A stretch of DNA of 64,000 nt from Toxonevra muliebris. Taxonomy: Eukaryota > Arthropoda > Insecta > Diptera > Pallopteridae. The notes beneath the pieces were generated by a model. That model saw nothing but the letters and a program-made list of their open reading frames with translations. It did no database searches and had not been told where the DNA came from. The stretch is taken from the NCBI GenBank assembly GCA_963691655.1, contig OY829330.1, forward strand, positions 19,462,182-19,526,181, in the 5' to 3' direction. Of this stretch, positions 43,066 through 54,560 are shown in pieces (positions within the stretch are counted from its first letter, which is position 1; every line of letters starts with the position of its first letter). The position numbers and the translations under genes were made by a program.

Positions 43066-43079
43066 TCCGGCCTATTTAA

Positions 43080-43375
43080 TGCGTCTCACGAGATGGCCGT
43101 ATTTAGCGATCATAGCGATTCGGTGCACGACTATCCCATTCACAAAGATGGGCTATGCGATAATTTCCATGGTAATCACAGAAGCGACGACTATTTCACT
43201 TTTGTTAATGAATTTTTAAGTGCGTATGGTGCAACATGGCCATTAAAATTCATTTCCTGCATTCGCATTTTGACTTCTTCTCAGATAACTTGGGCCAGTT
43301 CAGCGATGAACAAGCCGAACATTTTCACCAAAAAATAGCTACAATTGAAAAGCGCTTCGAAGGAAAAAATTAAAT
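43080..43375 (+). pseudogene. Widespread uncharacterised ORF (LHSHLDFF family), copy 2
   Basis: Reads NFHGNHRSDDYFTFVNEFLS and, after a frame change near 43245, KIHFLHSHLDFFSDNLGQFS, DEQAEHFHQKIATIEKRFEG, then a stop. Compared with copy 1 it lacks the segment between FLSAYG and LKIHF and everything upstream of the NFxGNH block, but it preserves the DEQxEHxHQ part without stops. Confidence 0.65.
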
Positions 43376-43439
43376 AAAAATGATTATTAAAATTATTAGG
43401 CTTTGAATGAACAATGATGCCAGAAGAATATCAAAAAGT

Positions 43440-43610
43440 TCATAGAACTAGCAGATCAGACAATCCCTTCAGAATCAGCTACGGTTCCTTATCAGTGATC
43501 TTTGTGATAGTTCTCTAATTTAAACAATCTATATAAGTGAAAATACTGTAAAGTAAATGAAAATTACAAAGACAGTTATTTTCACTGAATAGTATTATTG
43601 AAAGGACCTA
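43440..43610 (+). repeat. Dispersed repeat family R1, copy 3
   Basis: It shares ACGGTTCCTxATCAGTGATC and TTTGTGATAGTTCT with the copies at 22375 and 24147, and a TTTTCACTGAATAG block with 22375. Confidence 0.6.
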
Positions 43611-44392
43611 CATGTTCTATGTACTTGTAAAAATGATTTCAGAATATTGTTGACAGTGTGGCCAACTCAGCGCTTTTCCCGCTGATTTTAGTGCTTTTTG
43701 AAAATTAAAACGCGGAAAAAAGCGATTTAGCGCTCAGCGCGTTTTTCAATTTAAAATATCTTCGAAAAATCAAAGAAATTTTTATTGATTAGAAGTATCT
43801 TATGTGTGCCTGTATTAGTGAAAAAGTTTAAGCGTATTCAGTTTTCTCGCATGAAGGAAAAAAATTTAACACTTTTTTAAGAAAATACGCGTTTTATTCT
43901 TCATTTTAGCGGATTTTGAAAAACAAAAGTTGGCCACACTGATTGTTGGTCACTCAACGGGAATCTGATTGTGCAGAATTTAAAAAAAATAACGGTTAAT
44001 CACACATTTTTGAGTTGAATTTTGTTTTCATAAAAAGTTTAATAACTCAGTCAATTACTTGCCGATTTTTAAAAACTTGCGTTTTACTCATTGATAAACG
44101 TGTTTCAAATCGACTTTTGAGCACTCTTTTATATGGAGCGGTCCCTGTGTGCCCCCAATGAACGTTGGTCAATGTTGTTCAGATCATGTGTTGATTTATT
44201 TATTCTTATTTATTTTTCTTAATTCATTAATTTATTTTATTTAAAAAAATTAAATGATAACTTAATTTATTTGTTAGCGTATTGGTATATTTTGTGTACA
44301 TGCACCCATAAGGAAAGCCTAAAAGTATACTACTTTTTTATTATGTAAAAAATAATGTGTGGAACATAATTAACATGTTTTATTGTGGGAAT

Positions 44393-45539
44393 CACAAATT
44401 TCGAAAGTTCTCTGAGTGCGAACAAAAGAGAAATATTTCCCCATTCTTCTGGTATGCAACACTTGTTTGATTGATTTGAACTTTGTTAACCCAATCGTGG
44501 TGTGATGGGTACGTATGATATTCCCCAAATATAACAGCAAAAAAAATTGTATAAATAAAAAATATAGCAATAGAATATGATTATTTTTTCAGTATTAATT
44601 AAAAAACACATAAAATCGAAAACGCCTTATATGGCAAACGGTTAATAAAACAAAAATTAAGGAATCTTATGTTCATAAGTTCGTTAGGTCTGTGGAATGA
44701 TATGAGGGTTAATTAGAAAAACTAGGTAGTAAGAAAGAGATAGAAACTCGCCTGTCTCCTATTTTTAGTTGAACGGGACCTTGCCACGCCCACTTTCCAA
44801 AAACTTTTTATATTTATTTGCCCTAAACTAAACTAATGAACTGATTGCGCTTAGATTTTCATCGTANNNNNNNNNNNNNNNNNNNNNNNNNNNNNNNNNN
44901 NNNNNNNNNNNNNNNNNNNNNNNNNNNNNNNNNNNNNNNNNNNNNNNNNNNNNNNNNNNNNNNNNNNNNNNNNNNNNNNNNNNNNNNNNNNNNNNNNNNN
45001 NNNNNNNNNNNNNNNNNNNNNNNNNNNNNNNNNNNNNNNNNNNNNNNNNNNNNNNNNNNNNNNNNNCACAAATTTCGAAAGTTCTCTGAGTGCGAACAAA
45101 AGAGAAATATTTCCCCATTCTTCTGGTATGCAACACTTGTTTGATTGATTTGAACTTTGTTAACCCAATCGTGGTGTGATGGGTACGTATGATATTCCCC
45201 AAATATAACAGCAAAAAAAATTGTATAAATAAAAAAATATAGCAATAGAATATGATTATTTTTTTCAGTATTAATTAAAAAACACATAAAATCGAAACGC
45301 CTTATATGGCAAACGGTTAATAAAACAAAAATTAAGGAATTTATGTTCATAAGTTCGTTAGGTCTGTGGAATGATATGAGGGTTAATTAGAAAAACTAGG
45401 TAGTAAGAAAGAGATAGAAACTCGCCTGTCTCCTATTTTTAGTTGAACGGGACCTTGCCACGCCCACTTTCCAAAAACTTTTATATTTATTTGCCCTAAA
45501 CTAAACTAATGAACTGATTGCGCTTAGATTTTCATCGTA
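44393..45539. repeat. Duplicated flanks of a 200-N gap
   Basis: 44393-44866 and 45067-45539 are the same sequence apart from indels, nearly all in homopolymers (for example one extra A or T). The stretch of N at 44867-45066 is exactly 200. This is the pattern of two overlapping contig ends that were scaffolded but not merged. Confidence 0.85.
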
Positions 45540-45797
45540 TCTTCAGTGCATCTGTAGTTCTACTTCGTCCGTCCGAACCAGGATCATTGTGATATCTCTC
45601 AATGTTTTTTTATTTAAATTGAAATAAAAAAATGACTAAAATCAAATACTTATTTTCAAAACTAGATGACTTAACTAAAAGAACATAAGTACAATAAAAA
45701 TATCCCAAAAATTGAATTTTCAATTTAATTACCACCATAATAGTTTTTTCTTTTGTCTCAAAACAACAATTTCAAACATAAATTACTCTGTCGTATT

Positions 45798-46005
45798 GCC
45801 AATTTACAATTTATTTAAACTTGAATAATTTGTTGTTATGTTGTGTTCTTAAATAATGAAAATACATTTGTATTTATTTTTTACATATTACTAATATGTC
45901 AATTTACAATTTTAATTAAATATGAATAATTTTTTGTTTTGTTATGTTTTTTGTTTTTAAATAATGAAAATATATTTATATTTATTTTTTATATATTAAT
46001 ATGTA
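45798..46005. repeat. Two-unit tandem repeat, about 104 bp
   Basis: CAATTTACAATTT...TTAAATAATGAAAATA...TTATTTTTTA(C/T)ATATTA occurs twice in succession. Confidence 0.75.
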
Positions 46006-46706
46006 TTACATATATCAGATGATATTTATCTACATAAAATTTAATACAAAGAATTTTTTTGTTTGTTTGTCTTCTATACGTTTTCAGAGTCATAACCCGA
46101 TCTAAACCAAATCGAGTACACATATCCGTTGATTTCCGAAGGGTAAATAAATATAAAAAGTTTTTGGAAAAGTGGGCGTGGCAAGGTCCCGTTCAACTAA
46201 AAATAGGAGACAGGCGAGTTTCTATCTCTTTCTTACTACCTAGTTTTTCTAATTAACCCTCATATCATACCACAGACCTAACGAATATCATACGTACCCA
46301 TCACACCACGATTGGGTTAACTAAGTTCAAATCAATCAAACAAGTGTTGCATACCAGAAGAATGGGGAAATATTTCTCTTTTGTTCGCACTCAGAGAACT
46401 TTCGAAATTTGTGATTCCCACAATAAAACATGTTAATTATGTTCCACACATTATTTTTTACATAATAAAAAAGTAGTATACTTTTAGGCTTTCCTTATGG
46501 GTGCATGTACACAAAATATACCAATACGCTAACAAATAAATTAAGTTATCATTTAATTTTTTTAAATAAAATAAATTAATGAATTAAGAAAAATAAATAA
46601 GAATAAATAAATCAACACATGATCTGAACAACATTGACCAACGTTCATTGGGGGCACACAGGGACCGCTCCATATAAAAGAGTGCTCAAAAGTCGATTTT
46701 AAAAAC

Positions 46707-47490
46707 TGGGTTTATTATATTCACAAATAATTTCTACTTTTTATGGTATAAGAGATATGCAGTGCTAAGCTTAAAAAATCTTCCCATTTTTTTAACATGA
46801 TCAACCAAATCAATGTTATATGAACTTTGTGTTATTATTACAAAGTCTTCGTTAAATCTATCCCAAAAATTCTTTTGATTTCCGTTAGAATGGTATATGC
46901 AAATAATTACCAACATTTTTTTATTTTTTGTGCGAAAAAGTTTTTTATGCAAAAATTCAAACATCTATTAAATATTTTTAAAGTAAATTTTTAACATCAA
47001 TTTTTTTTCGAACGGGCAAAGTGATTGGGGGTATATTAATACCACAATAATATAAAAATATTCGGCGAAAAGAATCTGAAGAGAAAAACCCAAATCAATT
47101 TGCCCGTTCGAAAATAAAATGGTTTTGAAAAATTTGTCGCCTATACTCGAAAAAGAAAAATTTTGATTTTGTTGTAAGTATAAACTAAAAGTACATAATT
47201 TTTTTTCAGTTTTATTGGAAAAAGTATGTTTTTTAAGTTAACTGAAAATAATAAGAAGTCTTTAAATATTGAGAAGCCCAAACATTTGGAGAATTTAAAA
47301 AGATTTTAGAGCCAAGATACCATTGATCTGCTTTTTTGGGGCTCGTTCGAATTGCGAATTTTTATCATTAATTAATTTTCGGAAATCCAAAACCGAAGAG
47401 CATACAACAAAAAAAGTTTTTAAATTAATGTTTTTAAATACGTGCAAACTATATTTACAAAATTTAATAAAAATCTTATCTACGATAAGA
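46707..47490. other. AT-rich DNA with a small palindrome at 47000-47120
   Basis: TTTTTTTCGAACGGGCAAAG at 47000 and TTTGCCCGTTCGAAAATAAA at 47100 are inverted partners around a 70-base loop. No gene is seen; frames at 46734-46964 and 47295-47522 (minus) are low complexity. Confidence 0.5.
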
Positions 47491-47497
47491 TAAGAAG

Positions 47498-47985
47498 AGC
47501 ACCTAATTTTTAATTGCAGCACCTAATTAGCACTTAATTATTGCATCACAACTTTTTTTTATTTTTCTAAGGTTTTAACTTCTAGTAGTCCCAGCTTAAT
47601 AAAAACTAAGTCCCACTAAAAACATAGAAAATAAAGGAGCACCTAATTTTTTATTGCAGCACCTAACTAGCACCTAATTATGGCATCATTACTTTTTTAT
47701 TTTTCTAAGGTTTTAATTTTCGGGACTGCTAGGTTTACATGAAAAAAACATTTCCACTAAAAATATAGAGAATAAAGGAGCACCTAATTTTTAATTGCAG
47801 CACCTAATTAGCAACTAATTATTGCATCATTACTTTTTTTATTTTTCTAAGCTTTAACTTCTGGGACTACTAGCTTTATAAAAACATAGAAACTAAAAGA
47901 GCACCTAATTTTTACTTGCAGCACCTAATTAGCACTTAATTATGGCATCACTATTTTTTCAATTTTCCATTTCGGGACTGCTAGG
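47498..47985. repeat. Minisatellite, four units of 120-141 bp
   Basis: Units begin at 47498, 47638, 47779 and 47900 with AGCACCTAATTTTTAATTGC and contain CAGCACCTAATTAGCACTTA and a CTTTTTTATTTTTCTAAG block. Each unit itself holds two AGCACCTAA motifs. The last unit is shortened. Confidence 0.85.
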
Positions 47986-47997
47986 TTAACACTGGTC

Positions 47998-48860
47998 TTA
48001 ATTGTCCATTAAACCATGCATTTGTATAGCTATTTTTTTTTGAATCCTCTTGTTTTTTACAAATTTACTTGTGGTGTTTTTTAAACTTATTTCTAGTCTT
48101 TTTGCGTTCTCGTGAATATCTTTTATTGGTGTATATGTAATTTCTTCCTTACTAAGTTCTGGTGTAAAAAGTTCTTTATCGTATTTCATATATTCTATTT
48201 CTTCGTCGACGCAGTTATGAGTTTTCTTGTCCATATTAATGTACATTTCAATTAGTTCGTGATCAGATATTTTTTTTTTAAATTACATACACATTTAAAT
48301 TATGCATGTTACTTATTATGTAATCCACCAGGATTTTTTAATTTTGCGTTACTCTCGTATAATCCATTACTCTTTGCCTTAGACAGTTGTCATTCAGAAT
48401 ACTATCGATATTGCGCTTATATGTTCCTGATTTTTTCCAATCTATGTTAAAATCACCTGCTATTATAATGTCTTTTGCTGATTCTGTTAATATTTAAATG
48501 TTTTCGTGACAAAAGTCGCAAAATTCTCTTTCGGAGCTACTTGGAGATCTGTATATATGTCTATCATATCGTATTTACATTCACATGCCAGTAACCACAT
48601 TTTAAATTCAATTGACTTTTCAAGAATATTTTTTGTTTTCCAATTATTTTTATATACAATGTTACTACACCCATGTGTGCCGAGTTAGATAAACAATTTA
48701 TACTTTTATATTTATTTATTAGTATTACTTTATGTTCTACATTTTTTGTATCATGCGTCTCCGATAGGATTAAGAAATCAATCTCATTATTATCAACTAA
48801 TACTTCAATGTGCGCGAGGTTATTTAGGAGACTCTGTATATTAGTGTAAATACCAGTCAT
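47998..48860 (-). pseudogene. LINE ORF2 endonuclease, broken
   Basis: It starts MTGIYTNIQSLLNNLAHIEV with LILSETHD (catalytic Asn and Glu), continues YRSPSSSEREFCDF and IIIAGDFNIDWKK (catalytic Asp-Asn), RVMDYTRVTQN, and ends SDHELIEMYIN (final Asp-His). All expected catalytic residues are present but in at least four frames or with stops between. The following linker is open from 48246 to 47998. RT is missing. Confidence 0.75.
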
Positions 48861-48872
48861 TGTATTTGATTG

Positions 48873-49420
48873 CTAATATCCAATCTTTTTCTTTTTTAAA
48901 TTTAGCTTATTCTGATAAACTGGGCACAATTTACTTGTTGTTGAGTGATCTTCATCAAGCCCTAATCTTAGTCGTTCGTTAGCTCGGACACAGTTTACAC
49001 ATTTATTTAATGATTCTTTGTTGCATTCATTTGACCTATGTTTTCCTAAACATTTTATGCAAACTTCGTCATTTTTGCACTCAAATGCTTTATGGTAGAA
49101 ACCTCTGCATTTATAACACCGCATGATGTCTATTCCATCAAACACCCTGCACCTATCCCATCCGATATTTAATTTTTCAGTGGCTTACACCTTTGGAAAT
49201 GTGCCTGCATCTGTCTCGATTATCACATTATAGTAGTTTTCATTGTTTCTTTTGACCTCATATAGTTTTATCAATCTTAAATGACTTTGTTCAAGAACTA
49301 ATTTTGCATTCTTAGCTTTTCTATTAATTCCTTTTCATTATGATTGAAACTCATTTTTGATATTAAAAATCTAGGATTTACTGCGTTGGGCATTCTAATT
49401 TCGCAATATAATTTTAGATT
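48873..49420 (-). pseudogene. LINE ORF1 with CCHC zinc knuckles
   Basis: 48873-49145 contains three Cys-rich knuckles: CYKCRGFYHKAFEC, CIKCLGKHRSNEC and CVNC...H...C. Upstream in another phase lie NPRFLISKMS and ELIEKLRMQN, the RNA-recognition-like part of such ORF1 proteins, which coat LINE RNA. A frame break near 49150-49290 separates the two. The stop lies 13 bases before the ORF2 start at 48860. Confidence 0.7.
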
Positions 49421-50226
49421 TTTACGATATTTTAACAAATTAAGAACAGCTTGGTGTAACACACGCTTGTACGGTTGAATTCTCTCTTCTTTACTGAAGT
49501 GGTTAACATAATAGAGTATAATCGAACCAAATTTTGTCCGATCCAACGCATTTTGCTCGATTTCTCTTATTTTCGGTAGAGTCAAACAATTGGTCGCAAT
49601 AGTCCATAAGTGGATTCTTGAAAATGAACGGTAAAATGTAGCTGAGCGAATTGCAACCTCTTTAGAATAAAATCTCTTTGGTTTAATCATTTCGTAGATG
49701 GCATTTTCGAGAAAAAAAAACGCAATTGGTTAGCATTCGTGTTCTGCGACTAGGAGGATTACGCCGCCGATTGATTTCGAGCGGTCATGCACGGCAACGA
49801 TGAGCCTAATATTTGGATCTTTCGACGGATGGGCTAGCAATGTCGATTCTGCTAACATTTGTTTGTATCCCTGATTCCCTCATTCGATCGGCCATTTTTG
49901 CCAAGTTGTCGATGTTGTCGTTCGATGCTGATAAAACTTGTCTTACAGTATTTGGTAAGCGTTGTAGCCATAACTTTTTTATGAAGTCATCAGTTACTAA
50001 GTCATCGGCGAGTTGTCATATGCGTTGAAGTAATTGCGATGGCTTTTGATCTCCTAACTGTTCGCTTGAAATCAATTGTTTAAGCCTTTCTGTTGCAGAA
50101 GTAGCAAATGCGTCGATTAATGCCTTTTTTAAAGTCTCGAATTTACCTTAACGTATGGTTGTTTTTGAAGCATTTTCACCTCGTTCGCTGCCTTGAAATT
50201 TAGGTCGCTACCACATGGGTGTACAT

Positions 50227-52246
50227 TAGATGGCTTATTTTGCTAAAGTATTTCAGATCTTCACTGTGACAACAGAATATGAAAATAGGGTGATAAAAAC
50301 CAATTAAAATGAAAAAAAAAAATTAAATTTGCGAAAACTGGATGCGCTACTCCAAAAACCGTGATTTAAAAGCATATTTTACAATGGGTTTGGGATCTTG
50401 TATGGAAAAAACATTTATCTGGCACATTAAAGAATTCCAGATATCTATTCCTATGTAACATAGGCCGCAATGGCATACCCAGTTTTTTGATAAAACTGAA
50501 CCGAAAGCCACCCCTAGCGCCTGAAGTGACCATTTGGCACTTTTTTTTTACGAATTTTTAAATTCACCCGTTAGAATTTTCCAGATAGCTGTATTTTTTT
50601 TTAAATTCAAGTACGTAGTATTGTAGGTAATTCAATTTAGTTCATTTAAAATATAAACATTTTTCAAATCGAGTTATATTTAAACTAGTAAATTAACTTT
50701 AAGTGAACTCAGGTCGAGTGCAATCATGTTCATCTCTGACAAATATAGCCAGAAAATTGCAAAAAACAAAGCAGGCGTTGAAAAAATTACCTTAAATTAA
50801 CGGAACTTACCAATTAAGAAGTAACTACTAACTTTTAACATTTTCTCCATACTTAATCGCTTGTGTCAAAATTGTTGATTTGTATCTATATAATACAGAT
50901 GTCCCCCGTATAACACGATAGTTATGTTCCTAAAAAGCATCGTGTTGTGCGAATTCATATTATACGGAACAAGGACGTAGTATAAAAAGCAGATTTAGGC
51001 TCCAAGAATTTGGAAATCTGCCGTATTGTATACGAAATCGTATAATACGGGACAAGCAAGTAGTACAAAAACAGGGTTATGTTCCAAAAGTTTATAAAAC
51101 AACTTTTTGGGGTAAGTGCTCGTTCGAGCTCTCATATTCAGGGGCATTCATTAGCTTTATGTATCTTTTAACTTTTTGTACGGTTTGATACATTTTCTCA
51201 CTTTTATAATTAAATTAAAGTTTTTATTTTTTGTTGTAAAAAATAAAAAAACAGAAAGTAAGTATATTGATTTTATACAGAAAAATTTTAATAATAAGCA
51301 CTAAACAGAAAATTTATTGGAACGTTTACAGATAAAATTTGAACTTAACAAGCGAAAATGATAATGAAATTAGAATGCAGAGTGAACTGGAATTAGATAA
51401 ACATAACAAATAAAAAGTAGAGTTGTAGTTAAATAGATTATTAACAAATTCAAAAAGCGATTTGAATTTCTAAATTATTTTCACTAATCATGTTATACGA
51501 GGGATTCAGCTATTCGCAAATCGTATTGCAAGGAAATCGTGTTATAGTGGCATCGTGTTATATGGGGATTTCCGCTATTAACAAATCGTGCTCTACGAGT
51601 GCCGTGTACATATGATACTGCAATTAACAGAGGAAAATTAAGATTACAAATTTCCACGATAAGACAATTTTTTCAACTCCTGCTTTGTTTTTTAGTGCAA
51701 TTTTTGGACGACATTTGTCAAAGGTGAACTTGATTGTACTCGACATGGGTTCCCTAAAATTTAATTACTAGTTCAAATATAACTCGATTTAAAAAATTTT
51801 TTTATTTTGAATAAACTAAATTAAATTACCTACAGTCCTACGTAATTGAATTTTAAAAAAATTACCGCTAACTGGAAAATCCTAACGGGTGAAGTCAAAA
51901 ATTCGTAAAAAAAAAATGCCAAATAGTCAATTTTAGCGCTAGGGGTCGCTTTCGGTTTAGTTGTATCAAAAAGCTGGGTACACTATTCGCTTTAACAGCT
52001 TATTTTACATAGGTATAGATTTCTGAAAATCTTTTATGTGCAAGTTGAATCCTTTTTCCATACAAAATCCCAAACCTATTGTAAAACATCCTTTTAAATC
52101 ACTGTTTTCGGAGTAGCGCATGCAGTTTTCTCAAACTCAATTTTTTTTCATTTTAATTGGTTTTTAGCACCCTGTTTTCATATTTTGCTGTCACAATGAA
52201 GTTCTGAAATACTTTAGCAAAATGTATAGAGCAAATAAGCCATCTA
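50227..52246. mobile_element. hAT-type foldback element, copy 2 (2,020 bp), 8-bp TSD
   Basis: It starts TAGATGGCTTATTTTGCTAA and ends with the inverse. GTGTACAT flanks both ends (50219-50226 and 52247-52254). Arms (50227-50780 and 51660-52246) match those of copy 1 at 27830-28830. The centre holds about 880 extra bases, including another TIR element. The host is the gypsy-type gag. Confidence 0.85.
50898..51575. mobile_element. Nested TIR element, about 680 bp
   Basis: GTCCCCCGTATAACACGAT (left) and, inverted, ATCCCCATATAACACGAT (right) form imperfect 24-base ends. CGTATAATACGG/CGTGTTATA motifs repeat inside. It may be flanked by TA. No transposase is seen. Confidence 0.5.
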
Positions 52247-53199
52247 GTGTACATCATTTTGTCGGATGTAATTTTACGAGCAGCGAATTATGATTCCAGT
52301 GTAATAAACCACAATTCCAGATCGTTTTCGTAAAATGTTTGACATTTTATCTCCGAAAACTGCATCTGTGGATATATCTTTTTTGCGACTCTTTCCACTG
52401 GTATTCTAACTTTTCCTGGTTATCAGATAATACCTCCATTTGATCAGATAATGATGCTGCAGACTCGGATTCATTTGTCATTTTGACACTCTTGAAAAAA
52501 TTAATTTAATAGTTCTAAATTTTTTTTTAAAATATTAAGGATATTGCGTTCTACTTTCTTTCGGCGTCACCAATTATGAGGGTATGTTCGATTAAATTGA
52601 AAAATCATAGTGATGTTAAAAGATAAATATTTTATTCCTAATTTATTTACAGCTAGAAATTTAATAAAGAGTAAAACGTGTTGCTTACTCGAATGGCGTT
52701 GCGGAAAGAGAGCGAGTGTACATATATTTAATTACAGTAATAGTTACAGTTCAAAGCACCCAACCATGCCCAACCTTGTCAAGAAAGAAAACGGTGAATG
52801 GACGAAAACTTGTACCCAATCGCTTGAAGATCTAACTAATGTACATTTCCCGGGGTGTAGAGTCGCGATTGGCGACGAACCAGCCAGGAATGGTGTAGGA
52901 TCTGTACCGTCAAACATAATTACTTAAAGCAGGTTAGAATGGGCAATAAGCTCTTTTGAACCATTTAAATCACCTGGACTCGATGGAATATTTACCACCA
53001 GGTTACAGAAGGCTCTGAACCTTGTAACTCCATGGCTAAGACATATCTATAAAGGTCATTTAAGATTTAATTACGTTCCTGTAGCTTGGAGAGTAGCGAG
53101 AGTTATGTTTATACCCAAAGCAGGTAAAAGCAGCTATCTCTACTCCAAGGACTATAAACCGATTAGTCTAGAGCGGAATGGAATGAGGCTACAGTAACC

Positions 53200-54063
53200 A
53201 AGTTAGCGTGTAGAGGAACCAATCATGGAGGCGTCTTATCCCCGCTTCTTTGGTTGTTAGTTGTCAACAAAATTCTAACTCACTTCGATGGCAAAGCCCC
53301 AAAATTAGTACCATATGCAGACGACATTGCTGTAATAATAACGGGAAGATGCCTGAATACTCTCAGCTCAGTTATGAGCGACACTCTCAAGACCATTCAC
53401 AACTGGGCGACCAGTGCCGGGTTAGGCGTAAATGCGGATAAAACGGACTTAGTACTTTTTACAAGAAAGTACAAGATCCCCGCATGGACGCCACCAAGTT
53501 TAAACAACACCAAACTGACTCTAAAAACCTATACCAAATATCTAGTAGTTGTGGACAGCAAATTGCTGTGGAAGCTTAATGTTGTAGAGAGAGTGAAGAA
53601 GGCAACCAATGCTCTGTACGCATGCAAAAAGGTGCTTGGAAGCACATGGGGTCTGTCACCATCTCTTATGCATTGGTGCCGCACAGTCATTGTTAGACCT
53701 ATACTGGTCTACGGTGTTTTGGTATGGTGGACTATAACTAAAAAGAAAACGTATATCAAGCCTTTGGAAAAGGTTCAGCGGCTGTCCGCGCTTTGTATCA
53801 CGGGAGCTATGAGAACAACTCCAACGGCGGCTCTTGAAGCCATTCTCAACCTGCCTCAAATTGATCTCTTCGTAGAAAATCGGGCAGCAAAATCGGCAGA
53901 AAGACTACGGGTCACTGGACAACTATGCTATAGATCCTTCGGACATAGCTCAATTAGTCGGAATACATCTGATTCAGATTACGTGATCCCTAAATTGAGC
54001 TCTGGAAAAATGATAAAGGCTGTTATTGAACAGGAAGGCTGGCGTAAGGGTATGGAACTATAA
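53200..54063 (+). pseudogene. Reverse transcriptase of LINE D copy 1
   Basis: A 269-codon frame (53254-54063) has KLVPYADDIAVIITGRCLN (YADD), LVLFTRKYKIP and LVVVDSKLLWKLNV (thumb) and the connection. The sequence jumps at 53168 from KDYKPISL (RT motif 1) to EWNEATVTKLACRGT, so the first catalytic Asp block (VFLDIAGAFNNV in copy 2) is missing. An upstream linker piece lies at 52767-52925. Confidence 0.8.
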
Positions 54064-54560
54064 AGCAAATCCTTCAATATTTTTACGGATGGCTCAAAAA
54101 TGGTTGAGGGGGTGGGTGTTTACTGGTGTTTACTGTGGTGAGTTAAACATCAGAAAGCCCTTCAGGCTTCCTGATTACTGCAGCATATTCCAGGAAGAAA
54201 TATTTGCCGCTAGGAAGGCTGCGGAGCTTGCAAACAGTGTTGCCACGATCAACTCAACAATAAACATATATATGGATAGTCAATCAGCTATAAAAGCTTT
54301 GACATCACACTGGACATCATCTTAAGGTGTTCTTCAGTGCAGGGCAGCAATGGAGAAACTGACTACTAAGCGTAGGCTGTGTATCCATTGGGTACCTAGT
54401 CACAAAGGCATAGATGGAAATGAGATTGTCGACAAAATCGCAAAAAAACGGAACAAATCAGCGAAGTACTGATGCCTCTGCTAATAGCTAATTGTAACCT
54501 TGTGGAAGAAAGCGATAGCTAGGTGAAGAAATATACCCACATGTAAAATCGCTAAAGTCA
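54060..54560 (+). pseudogene. RNase H of LINE D copy 1
   Basis: IFTDGSKMVEGVG (first Asp; in another phase from the RT), LPDYCSIFQEEIFAARKAAE (Glu region) and IYMDSQSAIKALT (second Asp) are followed by a WVPSHKGIDGNE block at 54390-54425. Several frame shifts are present. Confidence 0.7.

Larger units (their letters stand above)
42288..44115. repeat. Inverted pair of a coding repeat
   Basis: 42288-42780 pairs in reverse with 43140-43375 and 43950-44115. Matching blocks include GTAATTGACTGAGTTATTAA, AAAAATGTGTGATTAACCGT and TGTTCATCGCTGAACT. The right arm is interrupted at about 43380-43945 by unrelated DNA containing repeat family R1. Each arm carries a copy of the same protein-coding fragment, read outward from the centre. 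Confidence 0.8.
44107..46706. repeat. Large palindrome, 2.6 kb, containing an assembly gap
   Basis: The left arm 44107-44866 pairs with 46100-46706 (TTTTGAGCACTCTTTTATAT ... GGCGTGGCAAGGTCCCGTTC). About 150 bases of the left arm (44520-44675) have no partner in the right arm. The loop contains a two-unit tandem repeat (45798-46005). It is probably a foldback transposon. A sequencing gap and duplicated flank sit in the left half. Confidence 0.8.
47998..49420 (-). mobile_element. CR1/Jockey-like LINE relic, ORF1 zinc knuckles plus endonuclease
   Basis: Minus-strand order: ORF1 end (49.42-48.87 kb), then ORF2 endonuclease (48.86-48.0 kb). There is no reverse transcriptase; the sequence stops at the minisatellite. 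A few stops and frameshifts occur but the layout is clear. Its endonuclease (GDFNIDW) differs from those of the LOA-like families here and from the Jockey relic at 0.6-2 kb. Confidence 0.7.
49820..52482 (-). pseudogene. Ty3/gypsy-type gag, interrupted
   Basis: 52482-52260 reads TNESESAASLSDQMEVL and then, in another frame, LELWFITLES-like and ARKITSDKM residues. Beyond the foldback come KFETLKKALIDAFATSATER, LKQLISSEQLGDQKPSQLLQ and KLWLQRLPNTVRQVLSASND. These are the capsid-region blocks of insect Ty3/gypsy (mag-like) gag. In-frame stops (near 50155 and 50025) and frameshifts show decay. Zinc knuckles and pol are not found. Confidence 0.7.
49750..52600 (-). mobile_element. Ty3/gypsy-type LTR element relic, leader and gag, split by a foldback
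   Basis: Minus strand from 52600: a TTGGTGACGCCGAAAG stretch that could be the primer-binding-site region, a gag start at 52482, the foldback at 50227-52246, then the rest of gag to about 49750. Pol is absent. Sequence further up (52605-52755 and 54672 on), interrupted by LINE D copy 1, may be its LTR, with AATAAA signals, but LTR ends were not established. Confidence 0.55.

Noticed and set aside
42958..43338. 126-codon plus-strand frame taken as one protein
   Set aside because: Its first half is antisense to copy 1 of the LHSHLDFF family and only its middle is copy 2; the end is out of the family frame.
44828..45350. Frames running through the N gap
   Set aside because: They exist only because unknown bases are read as open codons.
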